From Acidobacteriaceae bacterium (GTDB lineage Bacteria > Acidobacteriota > Terriglobia > Terriglobales > Acidobacteriaceae): DNA of 41,767 bases. The notes below the pieces were generated by a model, which was given only the letters and a program-made list of their open reading frames with translations, did not search any database and had not been told where the DNA came from. Location: the NCBI GenBank assembly GCA_003139095.1, contig PLHW01000044.1, positions 248,538-290,304 of the forward strand, written 5' to 3'. Numbering within the stretch: position 1 is the first letter of the stretch; the number at the start of each line of letters is the position of its first letter. The translations under genes and the position numbers were made by a program. Positions 23,888 through 31,642 of this stretch are shown here, in pieces.

Positions 23888-26311
23888 TCAGTTGCGGAGC
23901 GTCTTGCCGGTCTTCAGGGTGTACTGAATTCTCTCCTGCGTCTTTTTTTCGCCGCACAGCGATTTGAAAGCTTCTCGCTCGAGATCAAGGACATACTGCT
24001 CGCTAATTGGGGTGCCTGGAGTGATATTTCCACCGCAAAGCACCTCGGCGATCTTTGTACCCAGCTTCTGTTCGTGATCGCTGATGTACTCGCCCTGGCG
24101 CATGAGGTAGACGCCCATCTTCAGCGCGGCCAGAATGTTTTCTCCTGGCGCCGGAATATCGCTGCGCATCATCGGAGGCTCGTATCCTGCTTTGACCAGC
24201 TCGAGAGCACGCGCCTTGGCATCGGTCAGCACGCGTTCGCGGTTCATGGTGATCCGGTCGGAACTTGATAAGAAGCCGAATCCGCGCGCTTCGTTCGCCG
24301 AGGTCGCCACCTTCGCGGTGGCAATTGTTTCAAACGCCTTTTTCATCGCCTCCATCATCTCGACCGACTCGCCGCGACCATCGGGGCGAATGGAGGTCGC
24401 GCTGTCGACCGCGCGCAGCAGCATCTCCTTGCAGCCGCCGCCGCCGGGCAGCAATCCGACGCCGACTTCGACCAGACCCATGTACAACTCGGCATGCGGC
24501 TGCCGCGCCGGCGCATGCAATGACATTTCACAGCCGCCGCCCAGCGCCAGTCCAAAAGGCGCGATGACAACCGGCTTTGGCGAGAACTTGATGGCTTGCG
24601 TCATGCCCTGGAATTGCCGGATCGCCAAGTCGACTTCGTCCCATTCCTGTTCCTGGATGGACATGAGCAAAAGCATCAGGTTCGCGCCCACGGAAAAATT
24701 CTGCGCATCGTTGGTGATGACGAACGCGTCGAAGGCGTCGCCCGCGCCTCCGGGTTTCAGCGTTTGCAGAATGAGCGAGAGGATGTCCGCGCCGAGCGAA
24801 TTCATTTTCGAATGAAACTGAATGCAGGCCACGCCGTCGCCCAAATCCACCAGCGAGGCGCCGGAATTTTTCTTCACTACGCCGCGCGATTTCTTCGCCA
24901 CCTCGACTGACCAGACTCCAGCGGGCACATCGAGAGGCTTCATGCTGGCGCTGGCGAGGTCGAAGAAGCGCCTTCCCGATGCGGTCTTCGGGTCGTCTTC
25001 ATACCACGTCTTCTTGCCCGACGCGAGCAATGTTTCGACGTTCGGCGCAACGGGCCGGCCTTCCTTCTTCATGCGAGTCACGGTCGCTTCCACGCCGGCC
25101 GCATCCCACAACTCAAACGGCCCGAGTTCCCAATTGAATCCCAAGCGCATGGCGCGATCGATTTCGACGACCGAATCGGAAATTTCCGGGATGCGATTTG
25201 CGGAGTAAGTCCAGAGATCGGAGAGCGCATTCCACAGGAACTCAACAGCTTTGTCAGGCTTCTGCGGCGCGGCGCCGTCCAAGCCAAGCAGCATGCGCAC
25301 CCTCGCGCCGGTTTCGTCGACGTTCTTCGCCATTTCGAGCGCGGCGAACTTCGGCTTCGACCGCGGATGATACTCCAGCGTTTTCCAATCGAGGGCGAGC
25401 CTCTCTTCTTCCTTGCCGCCCGCCGACTTCGCCTTCTTGTAGAAGCCGCCCTTAGTCTTATCGCCGAGCCATTTGCGCTCGAGCATTTGCTGGAAGAAAT
25501 CCGGGATATGTAATTCGCTGCGTTCGTCACGCACGTTCTTCGTCATGTTTCCGACGACGTGCCCCAGAATGTCGAGGCCCACCATGTCGATGGTGCGGAA
25601 GGTCGCCGACCGCGGCCACCCAACGGCCTGCCCGGTGAGCGCATCGATGTCTTCAATGCTCAAGCCCATCTCCTGCATCAGGCGAATCACATTGAGCACG
25701 GAAAAAGTTCCAATGCGGTTGCCGATAAAGTTCGGCGTGTCCTTTGCGAATACCACGCCCTTGCCCAATTGCGCATCGCAAAAATGCGCGACCGCGTCGA
25801 TCGCCGTGCGGTCCGCCTCGGGCGTTGGAATCAGCTCCAACAGCCGCATATAGCGTGGAGGATTGAAAAAATGCGTGCCAAACCACGCGCGCCGGAAATC
25901 GTCAGAGAAACCCTCGGCGATTTTGGCCACCGGCAAGCCACTCGTATTCGTCGTGACGATTGTGCCGGGTTTGCGAATCGCCTCCACCTTTCGCAGCAGA
26001 GAGCGCTTGATTTCAAGGTTCTCCACCACGGCTTCGATAATCCAGTCCACGTCGACGAGGCGTTTCAAGTCGTCTTCGAAATTTCCGATCGAGACCTGAC
26101 GCGCCAGGGACGGCTCGAAAAACGCGGCCGGCTTTGATTTTTTCGTGGCTTCGAGACCCGCCGCGGCAATCTTGTTGCGCGCTGGCCCGTCCGCGTCCGG
26201 AGGAACAATGTCCAGCAGCAGCGACGGCACTCCTGCGTTAGCAAAATGCGCGGCAATCCGCGCTCCCATCGTTCCTGCCCCTAAAATCGCAACTTTATTG
26301 ATCCGTTTCAT
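23888..26311 (-). CDS. fadN: FadN-type 3-hydroxyacyl-CoA dehydrogenase / enoyl-CoA hydratase fusion
   Basis: 807 residues from ATG 26311, with GGGAG 11 nt upstream; a GTG three codons earlier sits too close to the SD. The NAD-binding 3-hydroxyacyl-CoA dehydrogenase domain comes first (VAILGAGTMGARIAAHFANAG, then TNTSGLPVAKIAEGF, GTHFFNPPRYMRLLELIP and KDTPNFIGNRIG), followed by the C-terminal dehydrogenase domain. An enoyl-CoA hydratase-like domain ends the protein (FVITNDAQNFSVGANLMLLL, GLALGGGCEMSLHA, EVGVGLLPGGGG). This order is that of FadN (about 790 residues), the reverse of FadB. It catalyses two middle steps of fatty-acid beta-oxidation. No thiolase or acyl-CoA dehydrogenase gene is next to it, which is unusual. 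Confidence 0.9.
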   Translation of the reverse strand: MKRINKVAILGAGTMGARIAAHFANAGVPSLLLDIVPPDADGPARNKIAAAGLEATKKSKPAAFFEPSLARQVSIGNFEDDLKRLVDVDWIIEAVVENLEIKRSLLRKVEAIRKPGTIVTTNTSGLPVAKIAEGFSDDFRRAWFGTHFFNPPRYMRLLELIPTPEADRTAIDAVAHFCDAQLGKGVVFAKDTPNFIGNRIGTFSVLNVIRLMQEMGLSIEDIDALTGQAVGWPRSATFRTIDMVGLDILGHVVGNMTKNVRDERSELHIPDFFQQMLERKWLGDKTKGGFYKKAKSAGGKEEERLALDWKTLEYHPRSKPKFAALEMAKNVDETGARVRMLLGLDGAAPQKPDKAVEFLWNALSDLWTYSANRIPEISDSVVEIDRAMRLGFNWELGPFELWDAAGVEATVTRMKKEGRPVAPNVETLLASGKKTWYEDDPKTASGRRFFDLASASMKPLDVPAGVWSVEVAKKSRGVVKKNSGASLVDLGDGVACIQFHSKMNSLGADILSLILQTLKPGGAGDAFDAFVITNDAQNFSVGANLMLLLMSIQEQEWDEVDLAIRQFQGMTQAIKFSPKPVVIAPFGLALGGGCEMSLHAPARQPHAELYMGLVEVGVGLLPGGGGCKEMLLRAVDSATSIRPDGRGESVEMMEAMKKAFETIATAKVATSANEARGFGFLSSSDRITMNRERVLTDAKARALELVKAGYEPPMMRSDIPAPGENILAALKMGVYLMRQGEYISDHEQKLGTKIAEVLCGGNITPGTPISEQYVLDLEREAFKSLCGEKKTQERIQYTLKTGKTLRN

Positions 26312-26486
26312 AGATGGCACCGCTCCCTTTTAGCAAGACCCTCATGATTGGAACAATTTATGGTCCGAACAATTATCCCAGAGGATTATCTACAATCCGG
26401 CGGTTCTTGCCAGTGACTTCCGCGAAATAGAAGGTGGGATGGTTGGCGGCGAATCGTTCCGCGAGATGAGGTTCCACGCTGCGAAT

Positions 26487-27629
26487 TTAATAGGTGAAGG
26501 ACTGAAGTTCACCATTGAGCGGCTGATCGACGAAGCCGCTGCGGTTGCCGGGATGCAGCGTGATGTGCTGTGTGACGAGGAAACTGAATCCGTTCATGGT
26601 TTCCTGGAGGTTGCCGTTGATGTCGTACACATAGATGGTGCTGCCGCTGGGCGCAGAACTCGAATACTGTTGGGCAACGAAGAAAAGCTTGTTGACGGGA
26701 TCGTACTCGACGTCGCCGCCACTGTAGAATTGCTGACCGCCCGATCCGGGCAATGTGACCTCGAAACCGGTTTGGGTTGCGAGAGTGTAAAACTCGACGG
26801 CCGCGTCGTCTTCGGTGGTGGTGCAGAAAATTCCGTCGGCGGAATCGACGGCGATGCCGTTGACAAAGCCAAAGCCGAAACCGGTGAACTCGTTGAAGGT
26901 GCCCTTGACGAGATCGGCGAGGCCGATGACGGGCAAGCAGCCAAAGCAGCCGTCGCCGCCGCCGAGAATGGCCTGATTGGTAACGGTGTCGAATGCCATG
27001 GGCGGAGGAACGCTGCCGAAATTGTAGGAGTCGGTAATGTGGACGACCCGCCCGAAGGTATTCTGCGCGACGTTCGACTCGAAAACATAGGGGATGAAGT
27101 TTCCGCTGTTGTCGAAGGCGAAAACCGCGGCCTCGGCCGATCCCTGGGTGGAAGTGACCTGATTGATGATGTGCTTTTTGCCGATGGGAGGTTTCCAGGA
27201 GCCGGTGAATGCGTTTTTGCTGAGCGGATTGAGCACATTGTAGGTCCGGCTCGACACGTAAATTCCCTTGACGTGCTCTTCTTCTACGAGACCAACACTG
27301 GTTCCAACCACTCCAAGAGTTATGAAGTCATCGCCATTGGTAAGCTTCTTTACGACTTTGAGAATTTTGCCGGTGGTCTGGTCGAAGGTCTCGACGGCAG
27401 CGAGATTTCCGCCGCCGACGATGGCTTCGCTGAGGACGCCTTCGGTGCCATTTTGATCGATGTCGTATCCGAAAATATCGCCGCCGAACTGGGCTTTCAC
27501 GACGACCTTGCCGGGACCGATGGGAGGCTGTTGCGCTGAGGCGGGCTTTGCAATTGCGCCGAGCACGGCGGCCAATATTGCAAAGAGAGCGAGTGCGAGA
27601 AATGTGTGTTTGTTTTGGCGAGTGCGCAT
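26487..27629 (-). CDS. Secreted hypothetical protein, beta-propeller-like
   Basis: 380 residues from ATG 27629, with GGAGT about 7 nt upstream. A signal peptide is clear (residues 1-32, FLALALFAILAAVLGAIAKPASAQ). The rest consists of repeated short beta-strand-like segments with GGDIFGYDIDQNG, VVGTSVGLVEEE, GGGDGCFGCLPVIGL, VNGIAVDSADGIFCTTTEDD and GGDVEYDPVNKLFFVAQ, suggestive of a six- or seven-bladed propeller of the NHL/WD type. No catalytic motif or named family is recognised. Probably a periplasmic or extracellular binding protein; function unknown. Confidence 0.78.
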   Translation of the reverse strand: MRTRQNKHTFLALALFAILAAVLGAIAKPASAQQPPIGPGKVVVKAQFGGDIFGYDIDQNGTEGVLSEAIVGGGNLAAVETFDQTTGKILKVVKKLTNGDDFITLGVVGTSVGLVEEEHVKGIYVSSRTYNVLNPLSKNAFTGSWKPPIGKKHIINQVTSTQGSAEAAVFAFDNSGNFIPYVFESNVAQNTFGRVVHITDSYNFGSVPPPMAFDTVTNQAILGGGDGCFGCLPVIGLADLVKGTFNEFTGFGFGFVNGIAVDSADGIFCTTTEDDAAVEFYTLATQTGFEVTLPGSGGQQFYSGGDVEYDPVNKLFFVAQQYSSSAPSGSTIYVYDINGNLQETMNGFSFLVTQHITLHPGNRSGFVDQPLNGELQSFTY

Positions 27630-27900
27630 GGACGGACTCCTCGATGGAACAATCTGTCTCGACCCGGTAGACGGTTTCGACTTAATCGAGGGTAAACGTA
27701 AACAGACGCCCGCCTTGTCACTTTTTTGTCAAATATTCGTGAAGGCTGCGAGAGGTGGGGTGCGACTGCGTATACGACACCGGTTGGCAGAGGCCGCGCT
27801 GGGCAGGTTATTTGACTGTATTTCGGCGTGGGAGCGGCGCATAATATTGTGTTGGTAGCTCCTCCCCCCTTTTTATCCCTTGCTCGCTGGGAGATTCGTC

Positions 27901-28929
27901 ATGACTCAATTCATATTTAAATTCAGCAATTGCTCTCGGGCTGGCTTGACGGCGATGACCGTGTTGTTTCTGTCCTTCGCGGCGCTGAATGCGCGGGCGA
28001 CTGTGTTCGCGAGTGGCGTGGCGGTGGCAGGACCGGATCGGCCGGCGGCTGTGCCGGAGGGTTACCTGATCACACCGTCGGGGTATTTTCATCCATCGTG
28101 CGTGCTTCGGATCGAGGAAGGAGAGAAGTTGCTGGCCGATGGACGGGTGGAACATGGGGATGGAACGGTAGAGACGAAAGCTGCCGTTTGCGCTTATCCG
28201 CATTACACACCGATGGGGATGCTGGTGACGGAGGATGGACGAGCGGGCGGCGCAGCGGTTGCAGCGGCGAGCGAAACGAAACAGGAGGAAACCACGCAGC
28301 CGATTATCAGGGGATGGCTGGAAAGCATCTATGCGATCACGAGCACATCGTACGGCGAAATCAGCGCGACCTGGACGGTGCCACCACAACCGAGTGCCAA
28401 CGACGGTCAGACGGTATTTTTCTTTCCGGGCTTTGAGGATACCAACGATTGGATCGCGATTGTTCAGCCGGTGTTGCAGTGGTATGCGCCGGGACCGTGG
28501 GCAGTGGCGAGTTGGAACTGCTGCCTTAAAGGCGTGGTGTGGGAGAGCCATCCGGTGAAAGTAAGTCCGGGCGATACGATTGTTGGGACGATAACTTCGA
28601 TGTGTAAGAAGGGACTAAGTTACTGCCCCGAATGGAAGATTATAAGTGAAGATGCGACTACGGGTAAGAAGACGACGCTGCGGAAGACTCCTGCGGCAGG
28701 GCAAGTTTGGAATTGGGGCTTTGGGGCCGTGCTGGAAGTTTATGGCATCGGACAATGCAGCGATTTTCCGGCGAATACAAGCGTTGAATTTACAGTTCAA
28801 CTTTACGACCAGAACCGGCAGCTGATTTCCAGTCCGGGGTGGATTGCGGACCCCGCAGCCGCGGGGACTTCGCCGGATTGCAACTACGGGTTGAACGTCA
28901 CGGCTACCCAGGAGACGGTGGAGTATTAG
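27901..28929 (+). CDS. Secreted protein with eqolisin (G1)-like fold features
   Basis: 342 residues from ATG 27901, with GGGAG 7 nt upstream. Signal peptide at about residues 1-33 (AMTVLFLSFAALNARA). The central part reads GEISATWTVPPQPS, TVFFFPGFEDTNDWIAIVQPVLQW, WAVASWNCC, SHPVKVSPGDTIVGTI. The order (a WTVPP strand, a surface segment, a Q-containing strand, an SPGD.I strand) recalls the beta-sandwich of peptidase family G1 and related secreted proteins. The catalytic Glu of G1 peptidases cannot be placed, because a WNCC segment stands where it is expected, so protease activity is doubtful. Several Cys suggest disulfides. The last gene before the dcw cluster, convergent with ftsW. Confidence 0.65.
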   Translation: MTQFIFKFSNCSRAGLTAMTVLFLSFAALNARATVFASGVAVAGPDRPAAVPEGYLITPSGYFHPSCVLRIEEGEKLLADGRVEHGDGTVETKAAVCAYPHYTPMGMLVTEDGRAGGAAVAAASETKQEETTQPIIRGWLESIYAITSTSYGEISATWTVPPQPSANDGQTVFFFPGFEDTNDWIAIVQPVLQWYAPGPWAVASWNCCLKGVVWESHPVKVSPGDTIVGTITSMCKKGLSYCPEWKIISEDATTGKKTTLRKTPAAGQVWNWGFGAVLEVYGIGQCSDFPANTSVEFTVQLYDQNRQLISSPGWIADPAAAGTSPDCNYGLNVTATQETVEY

Positions 28930-29128
28930 GCGGAACGCCCTTAGACGGGCTGAGTTTGTACCGAGGGCTCAACTTTTAGCGTATGGCCCCTCCATCTATC
29001 CATTTTGTCCTCACACGGAAAGTGTTTATCAGGAAATTTACTTGTGCCTGCCAAACGGCGGCATTATACGCTCACCCCCAGAGTTCGTGAGGAGCGACAC
29101 GATGGGGACACGGCATAATAAGGGCCCT

Positions 29129-30283
29129 CTACTCCGCTTGCTTGGTTATGTTTAATAGGACACCTACGCAAGCCAGGGTCACGAATAGGGAGGAACCCCC
29201 GTAGGAGACGAAGGGGAGGGGGATGCCTTTGGTGGGCATCAGGCCCAGGACTACGCTGATGTTGATGAAGGCTTGTAAGACGATCATGCTGGTGACGCCC
29301 ACGGCTAAGAAGCGGCCGAAATTATCTTGGGTGCGGAGGGCGGCGCGGGTGCCTCGCCAGAGGAAGATAGCAAATAAGACGATTACAGCTAACGCGCCTA
29401 CTAAGCCTAACTCCTCGGCAGTTACGGCGAAGATGAAATCGGTGTGGGGCTCAGGGAGATAGAAGAGTTTTTGCTTGCCTTCCATAAGGCCGACGCCGGT
29501 TACGCCTCCGGTGGAGACGGCGATCAGCGATTGAATAATGTGGAAGCCGAAGCCCTTGGGGTCGGCGTAGGGATTGAGGAAGGCGAGGATGCGGTCTTTG
29601 CGATAGGAGACGTGGAAGATGAGGAAATAGAGGGGAAGGATTGAGGCGGCGAAGGCGTATCCGAAGTAGCGGAGGCGGATACCGGCGACGAAGAGGATGC
29701 AGGCGGTGATGCCGGCGCACGCAATGGCGGTGCCCAGATCGGGCTGGAAGACGATTAGGCCGAGAAAGACTACGGTGGGGGCGATGGCGGGGATGAGGGT
29801 GTTGCGAAGGTCGTCGAAGGCGTTGGGACAGGCGTCAGATTCGGCCGACTTAGTCACTGACTTAGATTCCTGGTTCTTAGTTTGGGCGATCTTGCCTTGC
29901 AGGAACCAGGCTAAGAAGAGGATTAGTGCCGGCTTGGCTAACTCGGATGGTTGAAATGAGATTGGTCCTAAGTGGAACCAGCGATGCGTGCCGTGAGCGC
30001 GATCCAGGAAGAAGACGGAAATAAGGAACAGAGTTGTGAAGCCCAGGAGGCTGAAGACAAGCGCCGGGTGCTGGAGGCGCTTGTAGTCGACCTTCATGGC
30101 GACGATCATGACGGCGAGACCGGCGACGGCCCAGATGAGTTGCTTGGTGAGGAATTCGTAGGCGGAGCCAAAGCGCTCCTTGGCCATGACGGCGGAAGCG
30201 GAGAAGATCATGACGAGGCCGACGAAGACGAGCAGGGTGGTGACGGTGAACATCCAGCGATCGACACTAACGCGCTTAGCCAT
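29129..30283 (-). CDS. ftsW: Lipid II polymerase FtsW (SEDS glycosyltransferase)
   Basis: 384 residues from ATG 30283, about ten transmembrane helices. SEDS landmarks: LVMIFSASAVMA (21-32), RAHGTHRWFHLGPISFQPSELAKPALILFLAWF in the first half, FQPDLGTA, then EPHTDFIFAVTAEELGLVGAL and KGIPLPFVSYGGSSL near the end. FtsW polymerises septal glycan strands with FtsI. A polar insert (KIAQTKNQESKSVTKSAES) occupies a loop. The position at the end of the dcw cluster favours FtsW over RodA. About 900 bp of repeat-rich DNA and one small gene separate it from murD, so it may have its own promoter; no murG follows. Confidence 0.93.
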   Translation of the reverse strand: MAKRVSVDRWMFTVTTLLVFVGLVMIFSASAVMAKERFGSAYEFLTKQLIWAVAGLAVMIVAMKVDYKRLQHPALVFSLLGFTTLFLISVFFLDRAHGTHRWFHLGPISFQPSELAKPALILFLAWFLQGKIAQTKNQESKSVTKSAESDACPNAFDDLRNTLIPAIAPTVVFLGLIVFQPDLGTAIACAGITACILFVAGIRLRYFGYAFAASILPLYFLIFHVSYRKDRILAFLNPYADPKGFGFHIIQSLIAVSTGGVTGVGLMEGKQKLFYLPEPHTDFIFAVTAEELGLVGALAVIVLFAIFLWRGTRAALRTQDNFGRFLAVGVTSMIVLQAFINISVVLGLMPTKGIPLPFVSYGGSSLFVTLACVGVLLNITKQAE

Positions 30284-30432
30284 TGATTTATTTGATCACG
30301 GAGGGAGGAGAGCAGAGAGAGTTTACGGCGGGGAATGTCAGGCTGGGATAACTATGTTGGTTCCATTGGCAGGTTCGTATCTGCGCTTGGTATCGCCGGG
30401 CGTCTGGGGCGGCTATTGGTTTCTCCGAGGTA

Positions 30433-30459
30433 CCCCATACCCCCTACCCCCCTAGACCC
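30433..30459 (-). promoter_or_regulatory. G-quadruplex motif upstream of ftsW
   Basis: Read on the minus strand, the four G runs are GGG (30459-30457), GGGGGG (30452-30447), GGGGG (30444-30440) and GGGG (30436-30433), with loops of 4, 2 and 3 nt. This satisfies the G3+N1-7 rule. It lies 150 nt upstream of the ftsW start on the sense strand, so it could fold in DNA or in the leader RNA. Confidence 0.55.
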
Positions 30460-30460
30460 G

Positions 30461-30888
30461 GTATCTTAGAATCAAAGACTTAGCGGATCACTCCCGCCAG
30501 GTCTTTGAGGGATAAGGGCTTGCGGGTAAAGTCTTTATAAATCAAAGACTTGCGTGTCCCTCTCTGTGAATTCCTCCAAGGTCTTTCAGAAATAAGCACT
30601 TATCGGAAAAAGCCAACTACATCTTGGGTTTTCCTTTTCTGGTGGCCCACCCACCCCCCCCGCAAGCGGGTCTTTGAGAATCAAAGACTTAGCGACCATC
30701 TCCCGCCAGGTCTTTGGGGAATAAGGACTTACAGATAAAGTATTTATAAATCAAATACTTAGAAGCCTCGATTTGCTGGTGTTTCTCCAGGTCTTTGAGG
30801 AATAAGGACTTACTGAAAGGCTTGTGCGCACGACCGCTTGCGCCAAAACCACCTTCTCCGCAAAGTCTCATTTTCAAAGAACTTACAT
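30461..30888. repeat. Array of about nine degenerate 24-nt dyads
   Basis: Units follow the pattern GTCTTTGA-GAAT-CAAAGACTTA with variation, at about 30461, 30500, 30530, 30580, 30669, 30709, 30739, 30790 and 30862. Each is itself an imperfect inverted repeat. A higher-order direct repeat of about 145 bp (30462-30606 and 30669-30817, offset about 208) contains four units each, including shared TCCCGCCAGGTCTTTG and TTTATAAATCAAA blocks. Between them is an eight-C tract (30654-30661). No coding capacity is evident. The array occupies the region upstream of ftsW. Confidence 0.8.
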
Positions 30889-30889
30889 G

Positions 30890-30913
30890 CTGACTCCGCC
30901 TGGGCGGGGTCAG
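30890..30913. repeat. GC-rich hairpin at the end of the dyad array
   Basis: CTGACTCCGCC (30890-30900) pairs with GGCGGGGTCAG (30903-30913), 11 bp with one G-T mismatch and a 2-nt loop (effectively 4 nt once the closing pair opens). It follows the last array unit directly. There is no T run, so terminator function is uncertain. Confidence 0.45.
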
Positions 30914-31065
30914 GGGTTGGTATCACACCCCCTGATGAGATTCTTGGAGATGTGGTTCGCTAAGTCAAGGACTTCCTGGGCGGCGCTGTCGGGAAGGGGC
31001 CAGCGATTCCGGCGAAGGACGTTTCGGTTTCAGCGAAAGCTGGCGGCTTTGTTTTTTCCGAAGGT

Positions 31066-31195
31066 CTAGTGCTGGTGACCGCGAGATGTTTTCTACGAGG
31101 GGAGCGGCCGGGGCCGGACGCCCTCGGGACATCCGGCAAGATGCCGGCGCTACGCCTGGCTGGCTGCGGTAATGTTCTTGCGGTCACGGCACTAG
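31066..31195. mobile_element. MITE-like element of about 130 bp
   Basis: Imperfect 25-nt terminal inverted repeats at 31066-31090 and 31171-31195 match as CTAGTGC, then GTGACCGC, then AGA, with one 1-nt gap. Both ends carry CTAG, which may be a target duplication. The interior holds further hairpins (CCGGC...GCCGG near 31134-31148). No coding capacity. The right end supplies the TAG stop of the neighbouring small membrane protein gene. Confidence 0.55.
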
Positions 31196-31563
31196 TTGCC
31201 GCGGGCGGCGATGCGATGCGAGAGAAATGCGGCGCAAAGAAAAAGAATGCCGGGAGCAGCCAGCAAGAAGAAGAATACGCTTTGCGGCAAATGTCCGGAG
31301 CGGAGCAGATTCCAGATACAAAAGGCGATCAGGCAAGCCAAAGCCAAGGATCCGCCGACTTCCTCTCGGAACCAAGCCAGGACCAAGCCGATACAAACAC
31401 CGATCGGCCAGAGAGCGAGGCCGAGCCACTCTTGCGGAGTGGGCCGAGGGCCGGTGGCGTGCGCGATTTCGCCGACGGCGAATGCGAGGACGGCGAGGAG
31501 GCTGAGAATGCTCCAAACGCGGGCGATCCATCGGGTGGCGAGCGCGAACGAACCGGCTGACAT
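31192..31563 (-). CDS. Small four-TM membrane protein
   Basis: 123 residues from ATG 31563 with a GGGGG SD about 5 nt upstream. Four hydrophobic helices are visible: WSILSLLAVLAFAVGEIA, WLGLALWPIGVCIGLVLAWF, GGSLALACLIAFCIWNLL and VFFFLLAAPGILFLCAAFL. No named function is recognised. It lies 79 nt downstream of murD and is not a usual dcw gene. Its TAG stop lies in the terminal repeat of the MITE-like element at 31066-31195, so insertion may have replaced an original C-terminus. Confidence 0.75.
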   Translation of the reverse strand: MSAGSFALATRWIARVWSILSLLAVLAFAVGEIAHATGPRPTPQEWLGLALWPIGVCIGLVLAWFREEVGGSLALACLIAFCIWNLLRSGHLPQSVFFFLLAAPGILFLCAAFLSHRIAARGN

Positions 31564-31642
31564 GATGGCCCCCTTATTCGTGCAGAATTCCGCTCGGCTG
31601 TCTCGCGGCTTGGTTAATCTTACTCCCTAGCGTAACCAAGGT

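Noticed and set aside
27819-27847. Promoter with TAATAT upstream of the G1-like gene
   Set aside because: TAATAT (27842-27847) is attractive, but no -35 lies at a workable distance; TTGACT is 24 nt away.
30461-30888. CRISPR array
   Set aside because: Units are palindromic, degenerate and irregularly spaced (29-90 nt), spacers are not unique sequence of constant length, and no cas genes are present.
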